This document shows positions 1 through 10,294 of a stretch of 64,000 bases of DNA, piece after piece. The notes beneath the pieces were generated by a model. It searched no databases, was not told the DNA's origin, and saw only the letters and a list, made by a program, of their open reading frames with translations. The translations under genes and the position numbers were made by a program. How positions within the stretch are numbered: position 1 is the first letter of the stretch; each line of letters starts with the position of its first letter. The DNA comes from Chrysopilus asiliformis (Eukaryota; Arthropoda; Insecta; Diptera; Rhagionidae), in assembly GCA_964034945.1 (NCBI GenBank), contig OZ035962.1, positions 11,617,888 through 11,681,887 on the forward strand. Reading direction: 5' to 3'.

Positions 1-1760
1 ACAGCTCCAAAGATGCGGCAAAACAGACCCTCGCTATATGAAATAACATTTCCCTATGCCACATCATTTAAACTGACGATGACGCCATCCTGCCTTCGAA
101 GGGCAACTTGGCAACATCATATCACATAGTATTCGAAATGTCAGACACAAAAAAGCCCTTTTCCGGAGCCAAGGAGTTCGAAGCGCCCTTCATGACATCC
201 AAAGGCAGACAGCAGCATTACCGAGGCGCACACACACACATCATATGGAAAATAACATCAAAGGAGCGGAAGAAGTCAAATATCGGAAATAGTAGCGCTA
301 TATAAATAATGGGGCACATGGGAGAACACAATCGATTTTGGCGCTTTCCCCCAACACGTCATAATTTACGAGTAGAATCGATCGGGTATTTCCTTGAATA
401 ATTTTGGTGCACTTTCGCCGGTACTTTTTGGGGGCCACGACTGTCTCTGGGTATTAGTTTATCGGCTTCCAGCTCTCCCCCACAATAAAGAACTCTGGCC
501 CGATTTGGGGCCAAATGAGGCTTTTGGTTCGCGCGACTTCCAGCCCCATTGGCTCTACAGTCGACGGCATAATCGTTAGTCTGATGGAGTCTACTTCGTT
601 CGCCAGCCTATGGATGATGAGATCATTCCCGCAAATAGTCGCACAACATTCGACCGTCGGATCTCAGCACTTTACTACTTTACACACACGCAAGGGCAAC
701 CTGAATCCGCCGGTGGTGGTGGTGGAGGCATTAGATGGGGTTCGGGGCGGATGGATTACTATCAAAAATATTTTTAGTTTTGGCTCTTGGCTGTAGATAA
801 GTGGCAGTTTGTTGCTTTGGGTCATGGTTTCCGTAGGTCTTCCCTCAATGGATGTCGTCATCACTTAAGTATAGCAGCCGCTAGACTAGCAGACCATCGA
901 CATGGAAGTGGCAGCGTTAATGCGAAGAATGGATTCGGAAGTAGAGAAGTTGGAAGTGGAGTCGAAAATCTTTCGGCTGTCAACATAATTTAGGATTCAT
1001 ATTGCGGCAGTCCTGGTGCGGAAAATCCGCTCATCAGGGTCATTAGTTTTCCTGACCCAGAAACAACGCGACAATCGTAAGAAAATCCATTCACAGGCAA
1101 CGGAGTCCTCCCATCACATAAATTTGGTACTTTTTTAGGGAAGAAATCCTAGTACCGCCATTGAAAGTTAATGAGACGCGCCTTTGAACGGTAAACGGGA
1201 AAATCGAACTCTTCACGCGAACTACGTCTGCAAGGATTCTAAAGTAGACACAGGTACGATAGATTTCTCGGCACTACCCATTATAGGATTCGCTGCCCTT
1301 GACTGGGTTTCAGTAGCCACGAACTAACGATAGATAGTCGCCCAGTTGTCGTTATTTAGGTTTAACCTGACTTAATTTCTGCTCCGAATTCTGTCGATGA
1401 GGGTGTGGTTTTAGAATTGAAACGTTGAGGTAATTAATGCGACACTTTGGAAGTACATGGAAGATACTATAAATAGTTTTAATATCTTCAACATACCACG
1501 GAGAATGCCTTAAATATGCTATGTCTGTGTATCTCTAATTAAGCTGACGTATCTATATGGTGCATGTTGAGTTCGGTTTGTTTATTTGTGCTGTTTCTCC
1601 TTTGGCGATGGGGTAACTTCTTAAATTACTATGCACGTAGTGCAATATCTCAAAACGGAGAATGGAATTTATCACATTAATTTGTTAAAACGAAAAGTAT
1701 CTGTCGCTTCTGGTATATCTAGTGGGTATATGATATTCGGGTGAGAAACTAGAGATGCTG
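1..1760. other. Unassigned DNA, less AT-rich than the rest
   Basis: No protein family, tRNA or transposon end was recognised here on either strand. The first ~1.4 kb is visibly richer in G and C than most of the window and lacks the poly-A/T tracts and dispersed repeats seen elsewhere. The open frames are short (all under 100 codons), overlap one another on both strands and carry no motif I know. It could be intron, UTR or regulatory DNA of a neighbouring gene, but nothing in the sequence decides this. Confidence 0.4.
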
Positions 1761-2129
1761 ACGTTGGACTTTTATTTCAAGCTTTTTTTTTTTTGAAGAA
1801 TAAAACTGATGGGAAATGGTATTAACAATTCAGAAATGGAAATTTTTTTACGGGCTGGGTACAATTCAGGACTGGAAAATTTTTAACCCGTGGATTTTCA
1901 TTCTGAGGTTTTTCTCAAACCAAATCAATTTACAAATGGTAAAATGTCTATCAAATTATATCGAATTATTAAAAAAAATTCTTTTGAAAAAATGGTTCTT
2001 GACTTTAAACTCCTAAAGAGGTATGACCAGTTCTTATATGGATACTATGTTGTATACCAGTCGTTGGGTGGTTTTTTGAAAACATTTTTTGCTCCAAAAA
2101 AACCGAGAAATAACTTAAAACTTTTGAAA

Positions 2130-2400
2130 AAAAAACGCTGTTATCCTTACAAGACCTCCCGTTTCGAATTTTGAAATTTCAATACCAGATTCGCAATCAG
2201 CGACACCGAAAACCGAGAAAAAATGAGGAAAAGGATATTTGCGTAATCCTTACCGCCCCTTCCGTTTTGAATTCTGAAATTCTAACACCAGATTCGTTTT
2301 CAGCGACTCCGAAAACTCCTTAATGTCAGTTTTCCCGAGGAAAAACAGGGAAAATGATGTTTAAGTTATCCTTAAAGCACCTTCCATTTCGAATTTTGAA
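2130..2400 (+). repeat. Decayed copy of the 122-bp-unit repeat family
   Basis: Three degenerate units contain the pair of landmarks typical of the array at 61.4-62.4 kb: a GTTATCCTTA/GTAATCCTTA block followed by a CCTTCCG-like block (near 2140, 2244 and 2366), then CAGATTCG and CAGCGAC (near 2190 and 2300). Spacing is about 104-122 bp. Orientation agrees with the 61-kb copy. It is heavily diverged and has no recognisable ends. Confidence 0.55.
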
Positions 2401-2699
2401 AAATTGATTCTTAGCGAACATACATAAGCCAAGATGAATCTGTGTATTTCATGGCAATCGGTTTAGTGAGTGTGTGAGTAAGTCACTGGTTTTTGCCTTT
2501 GGGTCGTCCTTTTTCTGATTGGAATCCTCTTTCATTTTACTCCTTTATTTCGTCCTTCTCCGATCCTTTTTTTGACTCAAAAAAATTATGTCAAAGAAAT
2601 AACTCCAACCGTATGTAATGTCAAACATTTAACGATTCACGGCGAACGACTTCTGATCGACGACTTCCAAAAGCTTGTCGGCTGATGAGTGTTGGGTTC

Positions 2700-2812
2700 A
2701 ACTAAGTGCCGTTTGCACCAACGAAACTTGGCAACTTAAGGCCAATTCAAATTATTTAAGTCCCATAATTTCTACGGTTTAAGTAGGCTAACCGCAACTT
2801 AATTTTTTAAGA
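2700..2812 (+). repeat. Dispersed repeat fragment shared with 20.16-20.28 kb
   Basis: The words GTTTGCACCAAC, AACTTA, AATTATTTAAGTC and ATTTCTACGGTTTAAGTA occur in the same order here and at 20155-20280. Similarity is clear but imperfect, as expected of an old dispersed repeat. No terminal inverted repeats or coding sequence were seen, so the family is unassigned. Confidence 0.5.
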
Positions 2813-3297
2813 ATACTAGCTTGCATACCCGTCGTTGCCGGGTTAAGTTTTTTCAAATTTTTTTTTTGTTATGTTGGAACTAAACTTCAGGCCAATCGGC
2901 TCGGTAGTTTCCCCGCGAAAGGGTAACATAGAGGAAGAGCTAAGTTTCGATATCACTTTACCCCCTCCCCTTACTCCCCCACCTCTCGGGCTACTTTTTA
3001 ATGGGTCTATGTTGGGGCTGGACCCCCGACGAATATCTATGCCAAATTTCAGACCAATCGGTTCAGTAGTTTCCCCGCGAAATAGTAACATAGCGCAAAA
3101 ACTAAGTTTCGAAATCACTTTACCCCCTCCCCTTACTTCCCCCACCCCTCGCGCTAGTTTTCCGTATGCCTATGTTGGAACCAGAACTACCACAAACACT
3201 CATGCCAAATTTCAAGTCAATCGGTTCAGCCGTTTTTGCGAGAAAGAGGAACAGACAGACAGACAGACACCAACTCAATTTTATATAGTAGTATGAT
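2813..3297 (+). repeat. Three-unit dispersed repeat with CAGA-type tail
   Basis: The element starts near a short dyad (CCCGTCGTTGCCGGG, 2828-2842). Three related units follow, each beginning with TATGTTGG (near 2870, 3007 and 3170) and containing AATCGG(C/T)TC, TTTCCCCGCGAAA and a pyrimidine-rich CCCCCTCCCCTTAC block. It ends in CAGACAGACAGACAC (3254-3268). Long frames cross it on both strands (plus 2871-3296, minus 2843-3145), but they only read the repeated units. A similar dyad, ACCCGTCGTTTCCGGG, occurs near 47215. The structure resembles arthropod repeats ending in AATTTCAAGTCAATCGG plus a CAGA tail; the superfamily cannot be decided here. Confidence 0.6.
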
Positions 3298-3342
3298 ATG
3301 ATTACAACCACTAAACAACCACTAAAGAACGATGCACGAAAA

Positions 3343-3537
3343 TGCCCCTTGACTAACTTTTGGGTTTCACATTCGTTGTGCCTACGTTGGAAAGGTAATT
3401 TGCTCTAGTTTCATTGACATAAGCTCTTTTTTTTTGGCGGGGACAGCTCACCATGTTGTAACTAGAGCAAATTACCTTTCCAATGCAGGTACAGCGAAAG
3501 TGAAACTCCAACTGGTTCAAAAGTTAGCCAGGGGGCA
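3343..3537. mobile_element. Foldback MITE, ~195 bp
   Basis: The two halves are imperfect reverse complements: the left arm (3343-3418) reads TGCCCCTTGACTAACTTTTG... and the right arm (3456-3537) gives TGCCCCCTGGCTAACTTTTG... on the other strand. Both end inward in TGGAAAGGTAATTTGCTCTAG. A ~35 bp T-rich centre separates them. No open frame. A short non-autonomous DNA transposon is the simplest reading; target duplication not clear. Confidence 0.65.
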
Positions 3538-3539
3538 TA

Positions 3540-5663
3540 AAAAACGTCGAATCTTGCATGGTTCTTTGCAAAACGTAGTCAATTTCGACTAGAGGTTGTT
3601 CGAAAGAACACTTTTTTCACCTGTGGTACATTTTTCCAACAATTTTCTACAAAAGGCGCACTATCTTAAAATATTTGGCCTGCGACGCATTTTCCTTTAT
3701 TAGTATTGTTGCAAAAAACGTAAATAGTGTGAAAATTCAGGTCTATTTTCGCTTGGGGATGTGTATCTCTTAATTTAAATAACTGCATCCCACTCTGTAT
3801 AAAATTTGGCCTGCGGCGCACATTTATAATGTTTATTCTTTAGATAAAAAATCAAGTTTTATTTTTAATATAAAATTTGTTCTTCATCTTGTCTAGGATT
3901 GTCCCCAAAAAAATTTGGGTACCCAATATACAAAAGTATTCCGATATGTCAGTTAGAAAAGCATTTAGAAAAATGTAAAGGCTAAATAATCTTACAAACA
4001 GATATGCAATAGATGTTTAAACCATGTTGTTACAATGTTGAGTCCCTGTTGTTGAACAAAATGGTTGTTGAGCATATTCCAACACAACACGAACTTTTCT
4101 CGCAAAATCTAATTTCACCATTGTATTAAATTTCTGATTATTACTAAAATTGTCATTTAATTCTAGCTTATGTTTAATCTGCTGTACACCATGACACAGA
4201 ATTAAATCACAATTTTTGACCCTGATTACGAGTTTATGGAATTTGTTTAGAATTTGTTTTGGAACGCTAGACTAGTAATCTATTTCCAAGGTTGCATTTT
4301 TTTTTTAAGAATTTGTTTATTAAGACAATTCTTTTCGCGACTAATGAGAGAATGTTTGTTTATTCTTAATAGCATCATCAGAAATATCAATTTCAATCGA
4401 GCGGATCGAATTTCCAGAAACGCACATTTCGATGGCCACGTCAGAGCTGACTGGCCAAACAGAAAGTCTCAGCAGTCCCAAGAATTTGTCACAATGTCCG
4501 AAGTCAAGATCCATATTCTAAACAGTCACATTTTTTTGTTATCTGATTGATTACACACGATTGCTATTAAAAAGTATCTAAAATATCTGTTTAATGTCGC
4601 CCTCTGAATCATATTTCATAATTTCTGATCGGTAGCTTCTCAAGCACATGACGGAATGTTGGCTACATTGACATCCAGAAGAATCAGTAATAGAAATGTG
4701 GCCAATAGTGTTGTTAAATGGGGGTGTCGGTTGGATCCATTAGTTCAGATGTCAAAAATAGACAATTGGACCAGAAAATCCAACCATGAAGCGGGGTGGT
4801 AAAGGGCTTAACTGCACTGTCACAGCCACATTAAATGCGTAAAACAAACATAAGAATTCCACACTGGATGGAATTATGCTCCTCTGATCTTTGGCTTTCT
4901 TATACACGCGTTCAAAAAGTGCCGCACTGAAATTAAGACGTTTAACTTGCGGTGAAGAAGTCAAACGTCTTTCGTGGAGATCTTTTTCATCCCATTTCAG
5001 ATTTCAGAACTCAGATTTACAGCTGTTTTCATAATTTCAGTTGATCTCAATGTTAACTACAACAAATAATTAAAGTCTGGTTTGTTTATCGGAACAAGTG
5101 TCTTTTGATTTTGATGATCTTGACGCAAAGACGAGGAAAGTACTTTGAATTCAAGCAATACTCAGGAAGATATCTTCGATTTTATGGTTTCGAATTCGGG
5201 AGTTTATACAATTAAGTTGTAAACATACAATTAAGTTATAAATTTTTGGCGAGATTTAATGTTGCTACAGTTAGTTGCAGCTTAAGTATTTTATGGGTAT
5301 TTAATTGTAAATGATCTTGAACTAAATTTGTGAAATATGCAACTGGGAAAAGTATTTTTAAATTGAAATTCCAAAAATATCTGGGAAAAAATTGAATATC
5401 AATTTAAGTATTTTTCACTCTTGTCTTTAAAAAGAGTGGAAAAAAAATAAAATTATTAATTTTGCAAAACCCTCGATTAAAACATTCCTTAAAAATATTG
5501 AAAAGCCCCGAAATAAAAAAATCCTCTAAATAGTATAAAATAATATAATCAGTGGAGTAAGTTTAAAACTGGTTTCCATCGGGACAGTTTTGCTGCACAA
5601 ATCCAACGACAAAGAGGTTTTCCCGACGCACGTGAATTTTTCATTTACTCAAATCCTTATAAA
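3540..5663. other. Unassigned AT-rich intergenic DNA
   Basis: No gene or RNA gene was recognised. The only notable features are two copies of the recurrent GC-rich word CCTGCGGCGCA (3810-3820, and a one-mismatch copy at 3679-3689). The ORFs at 4254-4550 (plus) and 4752-4964 (minus) have no recognisable motif and are probably chance frames. Confidence 0.4.
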
Positions 5664-6227
5664 GAGTCTTTCAACAAGGACATAACAATTTTGTAATATT
5701 TTAATAAAAACGCACCCTAAATTTTTTTTTATGATCTGGGAATGCTAAAACGTCAGTCAAGGTTTACCTTTTTATCATGGTGTAGTTCACGAACGAGCAA
5801 CGTTTGGAAATTATTAAAACTTACTACCGAAATTCTGAGTCGGTGGTCGCAATCGTGTAATCTCGAGAAATGGTCCGGTCGAATGGCCACTTCGCTCATG
5901 CGATTTAACGCCGGTTGATTTCTTTTTATAGGGTTATTTTAAGTCGTTGGTTTATGCCAACAAGCCAACAACGTTAGAGAAGCTCAGGAACAATATCGAA
6001 CGCGAAATTGCCAACGTTCCGGCCGATATGTATGGAAGAGTGGTGGAAAATTGGCTCCAAAGAATCAATCAGTGCAAACGTGCTCGCGCTGGCCATATGA
6101 ACGACATCGAATTTCATACTTAAATATAACATGTCCCCTTTACACCTGGAATAAATTTCAGCCCGATATCTCAATTATTCTGTGTTTTATTTAAATATAA
6201 AATTGTTATGTCCTTATTGAAAGACCT
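5664..6227 (+). mobile_element. Internally deleted Tc1/mariner-superfamily element, copy 1
   Basis: Inverted ends share GTCTTTCAA(C/T)AAGGACATAACAATTTT at 5666-5692 and, reversed, at 6199-6225. Between them lie an N-terminal and a C-terminal piece of one transposase joined by a large internal deletion. A second copy of the family lies in opposite orientation at 54172-54720 with a different internal deletion, so these are separate deletion derivatives of one ~1 kb or longer parent. Non-autonomous. Confidence 0.8.
5777..6123 (+). pseudogene. Broken Tc1/mariner-superfamily transposase
   Basis: An N-terminal piece (5777-5857) encodes FTNEQRLEIIKTYYRNSE, typical of the helix-turn-helix start of arthropod transposases annotated DUF4817. 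From 5860 a second frame encodes ISRNGPVEWP...DLTPVDFFL, then GYFKSLVYANKPTTLEKLRNN and a tail ending GHMNDIEFHT before TAA at 6121-6123. The DLTPVD segment corresponds to the place of the third catalytic acidic residue in DDE enzymes of this superfamily. Defects: an in-frame stop as the third N-terminal codon, loss of the whole central catalytic region, a frame change at the join, and TAG where the 54-kb copy has Trp (FFLWGY). Cannot make active enzyme. Confidence 0.8.
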
Positions 6228-6388
6228 GATATTATTTTATCATTTTTACTGGAATTTTTTTTATTCAAGATTTTCCACAAATTTTAATTTTGGTTTTTTT
6301 AATATCCGATTGAGTTTTAAGTATTTCTGCCAGAAATTTGTGGTTTTAAAATGTTTTTTTTTTTTTTCATTTCTTTCATTATATTCAA

Positions 6389-6610
6389 CCGAATGGCGAA
6401 ACCGGGATCAAAATCGGTTCAGTGGACCAAAAGATGCACGGAGAGGGGTTATAAAGTTAGGGGGAAAGGGTGAACTCTTGTAGACTAAAATATTTTTGTC
6501 ATTATTTTTAGCCGAATAGCGAAAACGGAATAGAAATCGGTTAAATGAATCAAGAGATGCAAGGAGAGGGGATTTAAAGGGAGAGGGGGACGGTAAATTT
6601 TTATGCATTA
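6389..6610 (+). repeat. Two-unit direct repeat, 123 bp spacing
   Basis: CCGAATGGCGAAACCGG (6389) and CCGAATAGCGAAAACGG (6512) start two similar units that both continue with AATCGGTT, AAGAGATGCA/AAGATGCA, GGAGAGGGG and a GGGGGAAAGG/GAGGGGGACGG block. No tail or terminal repeats found. Part of an unassigned dispersed repeat. Confidence 0.6.
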
Positions 6611-6821
6611 AAATTTTGTTCTGTACCCTAAAATATTCCTTTCACAAGGAATGTTTTAGAGTACAGAAAAAAAATTTTGTGAATAAAAATGGACGGGACC
6701 GAAATCAGCCAAAGATTTACATGATAGGCCCCCTGATTCGGTTTATGCACACTATATTTAATATTTATCGAAAAAGTGGAGTGTATTTGAATTCCTTGGT
6801 ACAATTGGAAAGAAAAGTTTT

Positions 6822-7125
6822 ATCCTATTGGAATTTCTCGGCTTATAAGGTCTGCAAAAACAACAAAATTGTATTATTTTTGCGGATGTTTTCACATCCA
6901 AATTTCCCCCCAACAGGTCGGACATGTCTGCCCTGAAAACCCATCAGGAGCCTGTTTCTGGTATGGAAAGCTGGTTCACCGTCATCAGAGCCTGCTTTGC
7001 CAGCTTCCACGCAGGCTTACAGGATTTTGGTGGAGTAAAACTCGTTGGATGTGAAAACATCCGCAAAAATAATATAATTTTGTTGCTTTTGCAGACCTTA
7101 TAAGCCGAGAAATTCCAATAGGATT
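6822..7125. mobile_element. Inverted-repeat element with ~80 bp arms
   Basis: Left arm 6822-6901 (starts ATCCTATTGGAATTTCTCGG) and right arm 7045-7125 are near-exact reverse complements, differing by a few bases and one 1-bp indel. They enclose ~143 bp of more GC-rich DNA. The frames crossing it show no known domain. The outermost bases give no obvious target duplication. Likely a non-autonomous DNA transposon or foldback element. Confidence 0.65.
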
Positions 7126-7477
7126 CAATGCTAAAAGGTCGAGTATAAACCATGAATCAGAAATGGTTCAATGGTTAAACACTGAAAAGTTTTATCTACA
7201 AATGTAACTACTGCAGAAAATATCTTTCATAAAAAAAGTTTAAAGCTTGAAATCATATTTCCAATATCTGACCTGACAACCATTAAGTTTCGTTCGACAG
7301 GTATTTTTTCGATATTCATTGTTCATTAAAATGTATCTGTTATTGAAAACCAATCAAAAGCCTCTTTAATAACAAAAAAAAACAATTTCAATTTTTAATA
7401 GCTTTCCACAAATTTTCGATGCATCGAATATAAATTCGAATATCATTTTTGGCATCAAAACTTTCTGATATTTTTAT

Positions 7478-8099
7478 ATAGTACTCTATATGAAAATCAT
7501 ATAAGAGTATATTATTTGATTTCGTGTACAGTTTGTAACGCATCGAACCAATCGTCGGACATAAAAATGAACCACAACAGGTTGTTTGGTATGACATAAG
7601 ATTTTTATTTCCGTATGTCCGTCTGTCTGTCCGTCTGTCTGTCCGTCTGTCTGTTCGTCTGTCTGTCCGTCTGTCTGTCCGTCTGTCTGTCCGTCTGTTT
7701 GTCCGTCTGTCTGTCCGTCTGTTTGTCCGTCTTTCCGTTCGTCCGTGAACACCATAACCTTCGAAAGGATTGAGCTAGAGACTTGAAATGTTCTACTATT
7801 GTATTTCTCGTAAATAGCAAGGCGTGGTTCTCTAACGGGCAAAATTAGACCATTCCTTACCCCTCCCCCGTACAAACGAAGCAGTTTTTTTGCAATTTTC
7901 CCGAAAAAAGTGAGTCGTATTGAAAAATTTGGAAAGATAAAATGTGTTTGGAATATAATTTTACATAACCACTACATACAGCAAAATTCAATCGGACTAC
8001 TGCTTCTCTCCTCTCCCACACACATGGAGTTTTTTTAAATAAACATTTTATCTGTCCTCATATATGGTATTCGACTATTGGCCACTGACAATTCCAGCT
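7478..8099 (+). mobile_element. Helentron-like (DINE-1-type) repeat, copy 1
   Basis: Order of parts: a 5' imperfect dyad (ACTCTATATGAAAATCATATAAGAGT), TTTGTAACGCATCGAACCAATCGTCGGAC, a central GTCY tract (7617-7745), GGATTGAGCTAGAGACTTGAAAT, then TCTCGTAAATAG, CCCCTCCCCC and ACATCAAAATTCAATCGGAC blocks, ending ATTGGCCACTGACAATTCCAGCTT. Block A, microsatellite, block B and a 3' hairpin is the plan of fly DINE-1/INE-1, which established work places with Helentrons. No Rep/helicase is encoded. Copy 2 begins at its very end, as in head-to-tail insertions. Confidence 0.7.
7617..7745. repeat. (GTCY)n microsatellite tract
   Basis: About 129 bp of GTCT/GTCC tetramers with scattered GTTT and GTTC interruptions, inside Helentron-like copy 1. 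Open frames across it read as QTDR/RTDG repeats and are not genes. Confidence 0.95.
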
Positions 8100-8695
8100 T
8101 TTTATACCCGTATGGTGAAACCAAAGGGTATATTAACTTTGCCTTACCGTTTGTAACGCCAAGATCCCGTCATCGCACACAAAAATGAATTACACCAGTG
8201 TGTTTAGAATGATGAAAAAAGTTGAATTTAGCATGTCCGTCCGTCTGTCTGTCCGTCTGTCCGTCTGTCTGTCCGTCTGTCTGTCCGTCTGTCTGTCCGT
8301 CCGTCTGTGGCGCGGATTGCGGGCGCACGGATTGAGCTACAGACTATAAATTTGGCACCGGTCCGTTTTTCGTGAAATGCGAGGCTAAGTTCGTTAATGG
8401 GCAAAAATGGACCATTAGGGGGGGTACCCCCCATACGAACGAAAACGATTTTTGCGAATATCTCAAAAACGGTGCATCTTATCAAAAAAGTGCAAGAACA
8501 AAAGTTATTTAGAATATGATTCTACATAAAACTCGCATACATCAAAATCCGATTGGAATAAATTTTAAAAAATCTAATTGGAAAGTTTGACTTCAAAGTG
8601 GAATTTTGGTACAACTGTTCGAATTTTGATACGAATATCACCATACGGGTCTCCAATGATTGCCAGATTGGCAATTATAGCTTTTGTTATGTTTT
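8100..8695 (+). mobile_element. Helentron-like repeat, TATACCCGTATGGTG subfamily, copy A
   Basis: Perfect 12 bp subterminal inverted repeats: ACCCGTATGGTG at 8106-8117 and CACCATACGGGT at 8639-8650. Just 3' of the second is a hairpin, ATTGCCA (8659-8665), loop GAT, TGGCAAT (8669-8675), then AGCTTTTGTTATG. A GTCY tract lies at ~8235-8312. Subterminal inverted repeats plus a short 3' hairpin are the textbook marks of non-autonomous Helentrons. A near-identical copy sits at 58689-59227. The 5' words TATACCC...GGGTATAT and GTTTGTAACGC resemble the start of fly INE-1. Confidence 0.78.
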
Positions 8696-9699
8696 TATTT
8701 TTTTTTTATTATGATTTCTATATGGAGTGTATTTTAAAAAGCCTCTTCCGATTCTATTTTTTTGCCATTAAAGCGTTTCAACTGCGTTTTTCTTATTTCT
8801 TTCAATTTAATTAATTGCATTGTGTTTGAAGATTTTTATTCATTCGGTCATTTCTTATTATTTTTTTTTCAACCAGACATTGAATGGAATACTCTGTAGG
8901 TCAGCATGAACGTCATTTAGGTTGAGAGTTTGTTGTTGTTGTTGTTGTTGTGTTGTCGAAATGAAACAATCTTTAAATTTTATATTTTCGTCAGTCTCCA
9001 GAAGTCATTCCCAAGAAGCAAAAAAAAAATCACAAATCAGGGGAACGAAGAAAAAAATTAGCAAAGAAAAAAATGAATTGCTATAAAAACTAAAAAGCGT
9101 TTCACGAACTGGTTTTCTTCTGATTAGATATTTTTGGCAAACAAATTTCGTTGGCTTTGATACTCTTGTGTAAACATTTTACGATAAAATTTGTAAAGGT
9201 GCTGGCTATTCAAGCAGTATAAAATTTTAAATGCGTTGTACGGCAGATTGCACACGGGTGATATCTCGATTAAAGTCCGATTAAGGTTACGATGGCCACT
9301 TGATCTCATTTAGCCGCTTTCCATATCTTATAAAATCAGTCCAGACTGGCAAGCATTTTGCTAATGCATTTGACGAGCATAGAAAAATATCATAAAGCGA
9401 TTAGTGGAATAATTTTTTACCCGTTAACGTGGATGATAATCTTTGAAGGTTTTTTTTTGAAAGATCTTTCTTATGTCAATGGCTTACTTGTTTGAAATTT
9501 TGGATAAAAAGTGCAATCAAGAAATTCTAGACTGGCTAACTGTTTTCGAGATATCTAAGCGATCGTTTTATAGCCAAATTGTCCAAAGATCTGGAGAAAA
9601 CAATTTGCAGATTTCTTTCTTTGTAGTGTAATATCGGTCGATGTTTACGTTTTCCAAGAATGTTGTAAATCTTCTAATCTGTTGACCAGGTAAGGCACG
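8696..9699. other. Unassigned AT-rich DNA with a (TTG)n tract
   Basis: No gene recognised. A short (TTG)n microsatellite lies at about 8930-8953. The minus-strand frames at 9124-9309 and 9568-9768 have no known motif. Confidence 0.4.
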
Positions 9700-10294
9700 C
9701 TTGCTTTTGCTGTGGCTCAACTCGCCGGATTGGGGTGGAATGTTTCCCAACCCCCCTCCGCCATACAATTTGATTACTTTTTTCTATTTTCTCGAAAACG
9801 GTGAGTCTTATTGAAAAATTTATAAAGGTAAACCGTGTTCAGAATAAAATTTTACATAACTCATTCGTACATCAAAATCCAATCGGACCGCAGCTTCTCC
9901 CTTTCCCATACAAATGGAATACTTTTTTCCTGTTTTCTCTACAACTGTGCGTCGTATCGAAAAATCTATAAAGATGAAATATATTTAGAATATGATTTTA
10001 CGTAACTTATCTTTACATCAAAATCCAGTCTTACCACTCTTTCCCCCCTCCGTCATTGAAATTGAATACTTTTTTTCTATTTTCTGGAAAACGGTGAGTC
10101 GTATAGAAAAATTTATAAAGGTAAAATCTGTTTAGAATATGATTTTACATAACCGTTCCATACATCAAAATCCAATCGGACCACTCCTTTCCCCCTCTCC
10201 TATACAAATGGATTTTTTTAAACAAACATTCTGTCTGTCATTATATAAAGTATTTGACGATTGGCCCCTGGCAATTGTAGCTTTTCTTATGTTT
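9700..10294 (+). mobile_element. Helentron-like repeat, 5'-truncated, three block-B units
   Basis: The 5' dyad and GTCY tract are missing. What remains is three tandem copies of the block-B unit, marked by GTGAGTC/GTGCGTC at 9801, 9947 and 10094 (spacing 146-147 bp). Each unit carries TCTCGAAAACGGTGAGTC, ATTTATAAAGGTAAA, a TTTTACATAAC word and ACATCAAAATCCAATCGGAC-like words. It ends in the family 3' sequence ATTGGCCCCTGGCAATTGTAGCTTTTC. Variation in block-B unit number between copies is visible across the window. Confidence 0.75.

Noticed and set aside
2843..3296. Overlapping 100-141 codon ORFs on both strands
   Set aside because: Both read the same three-unit repeat, with no start or domain evidence.
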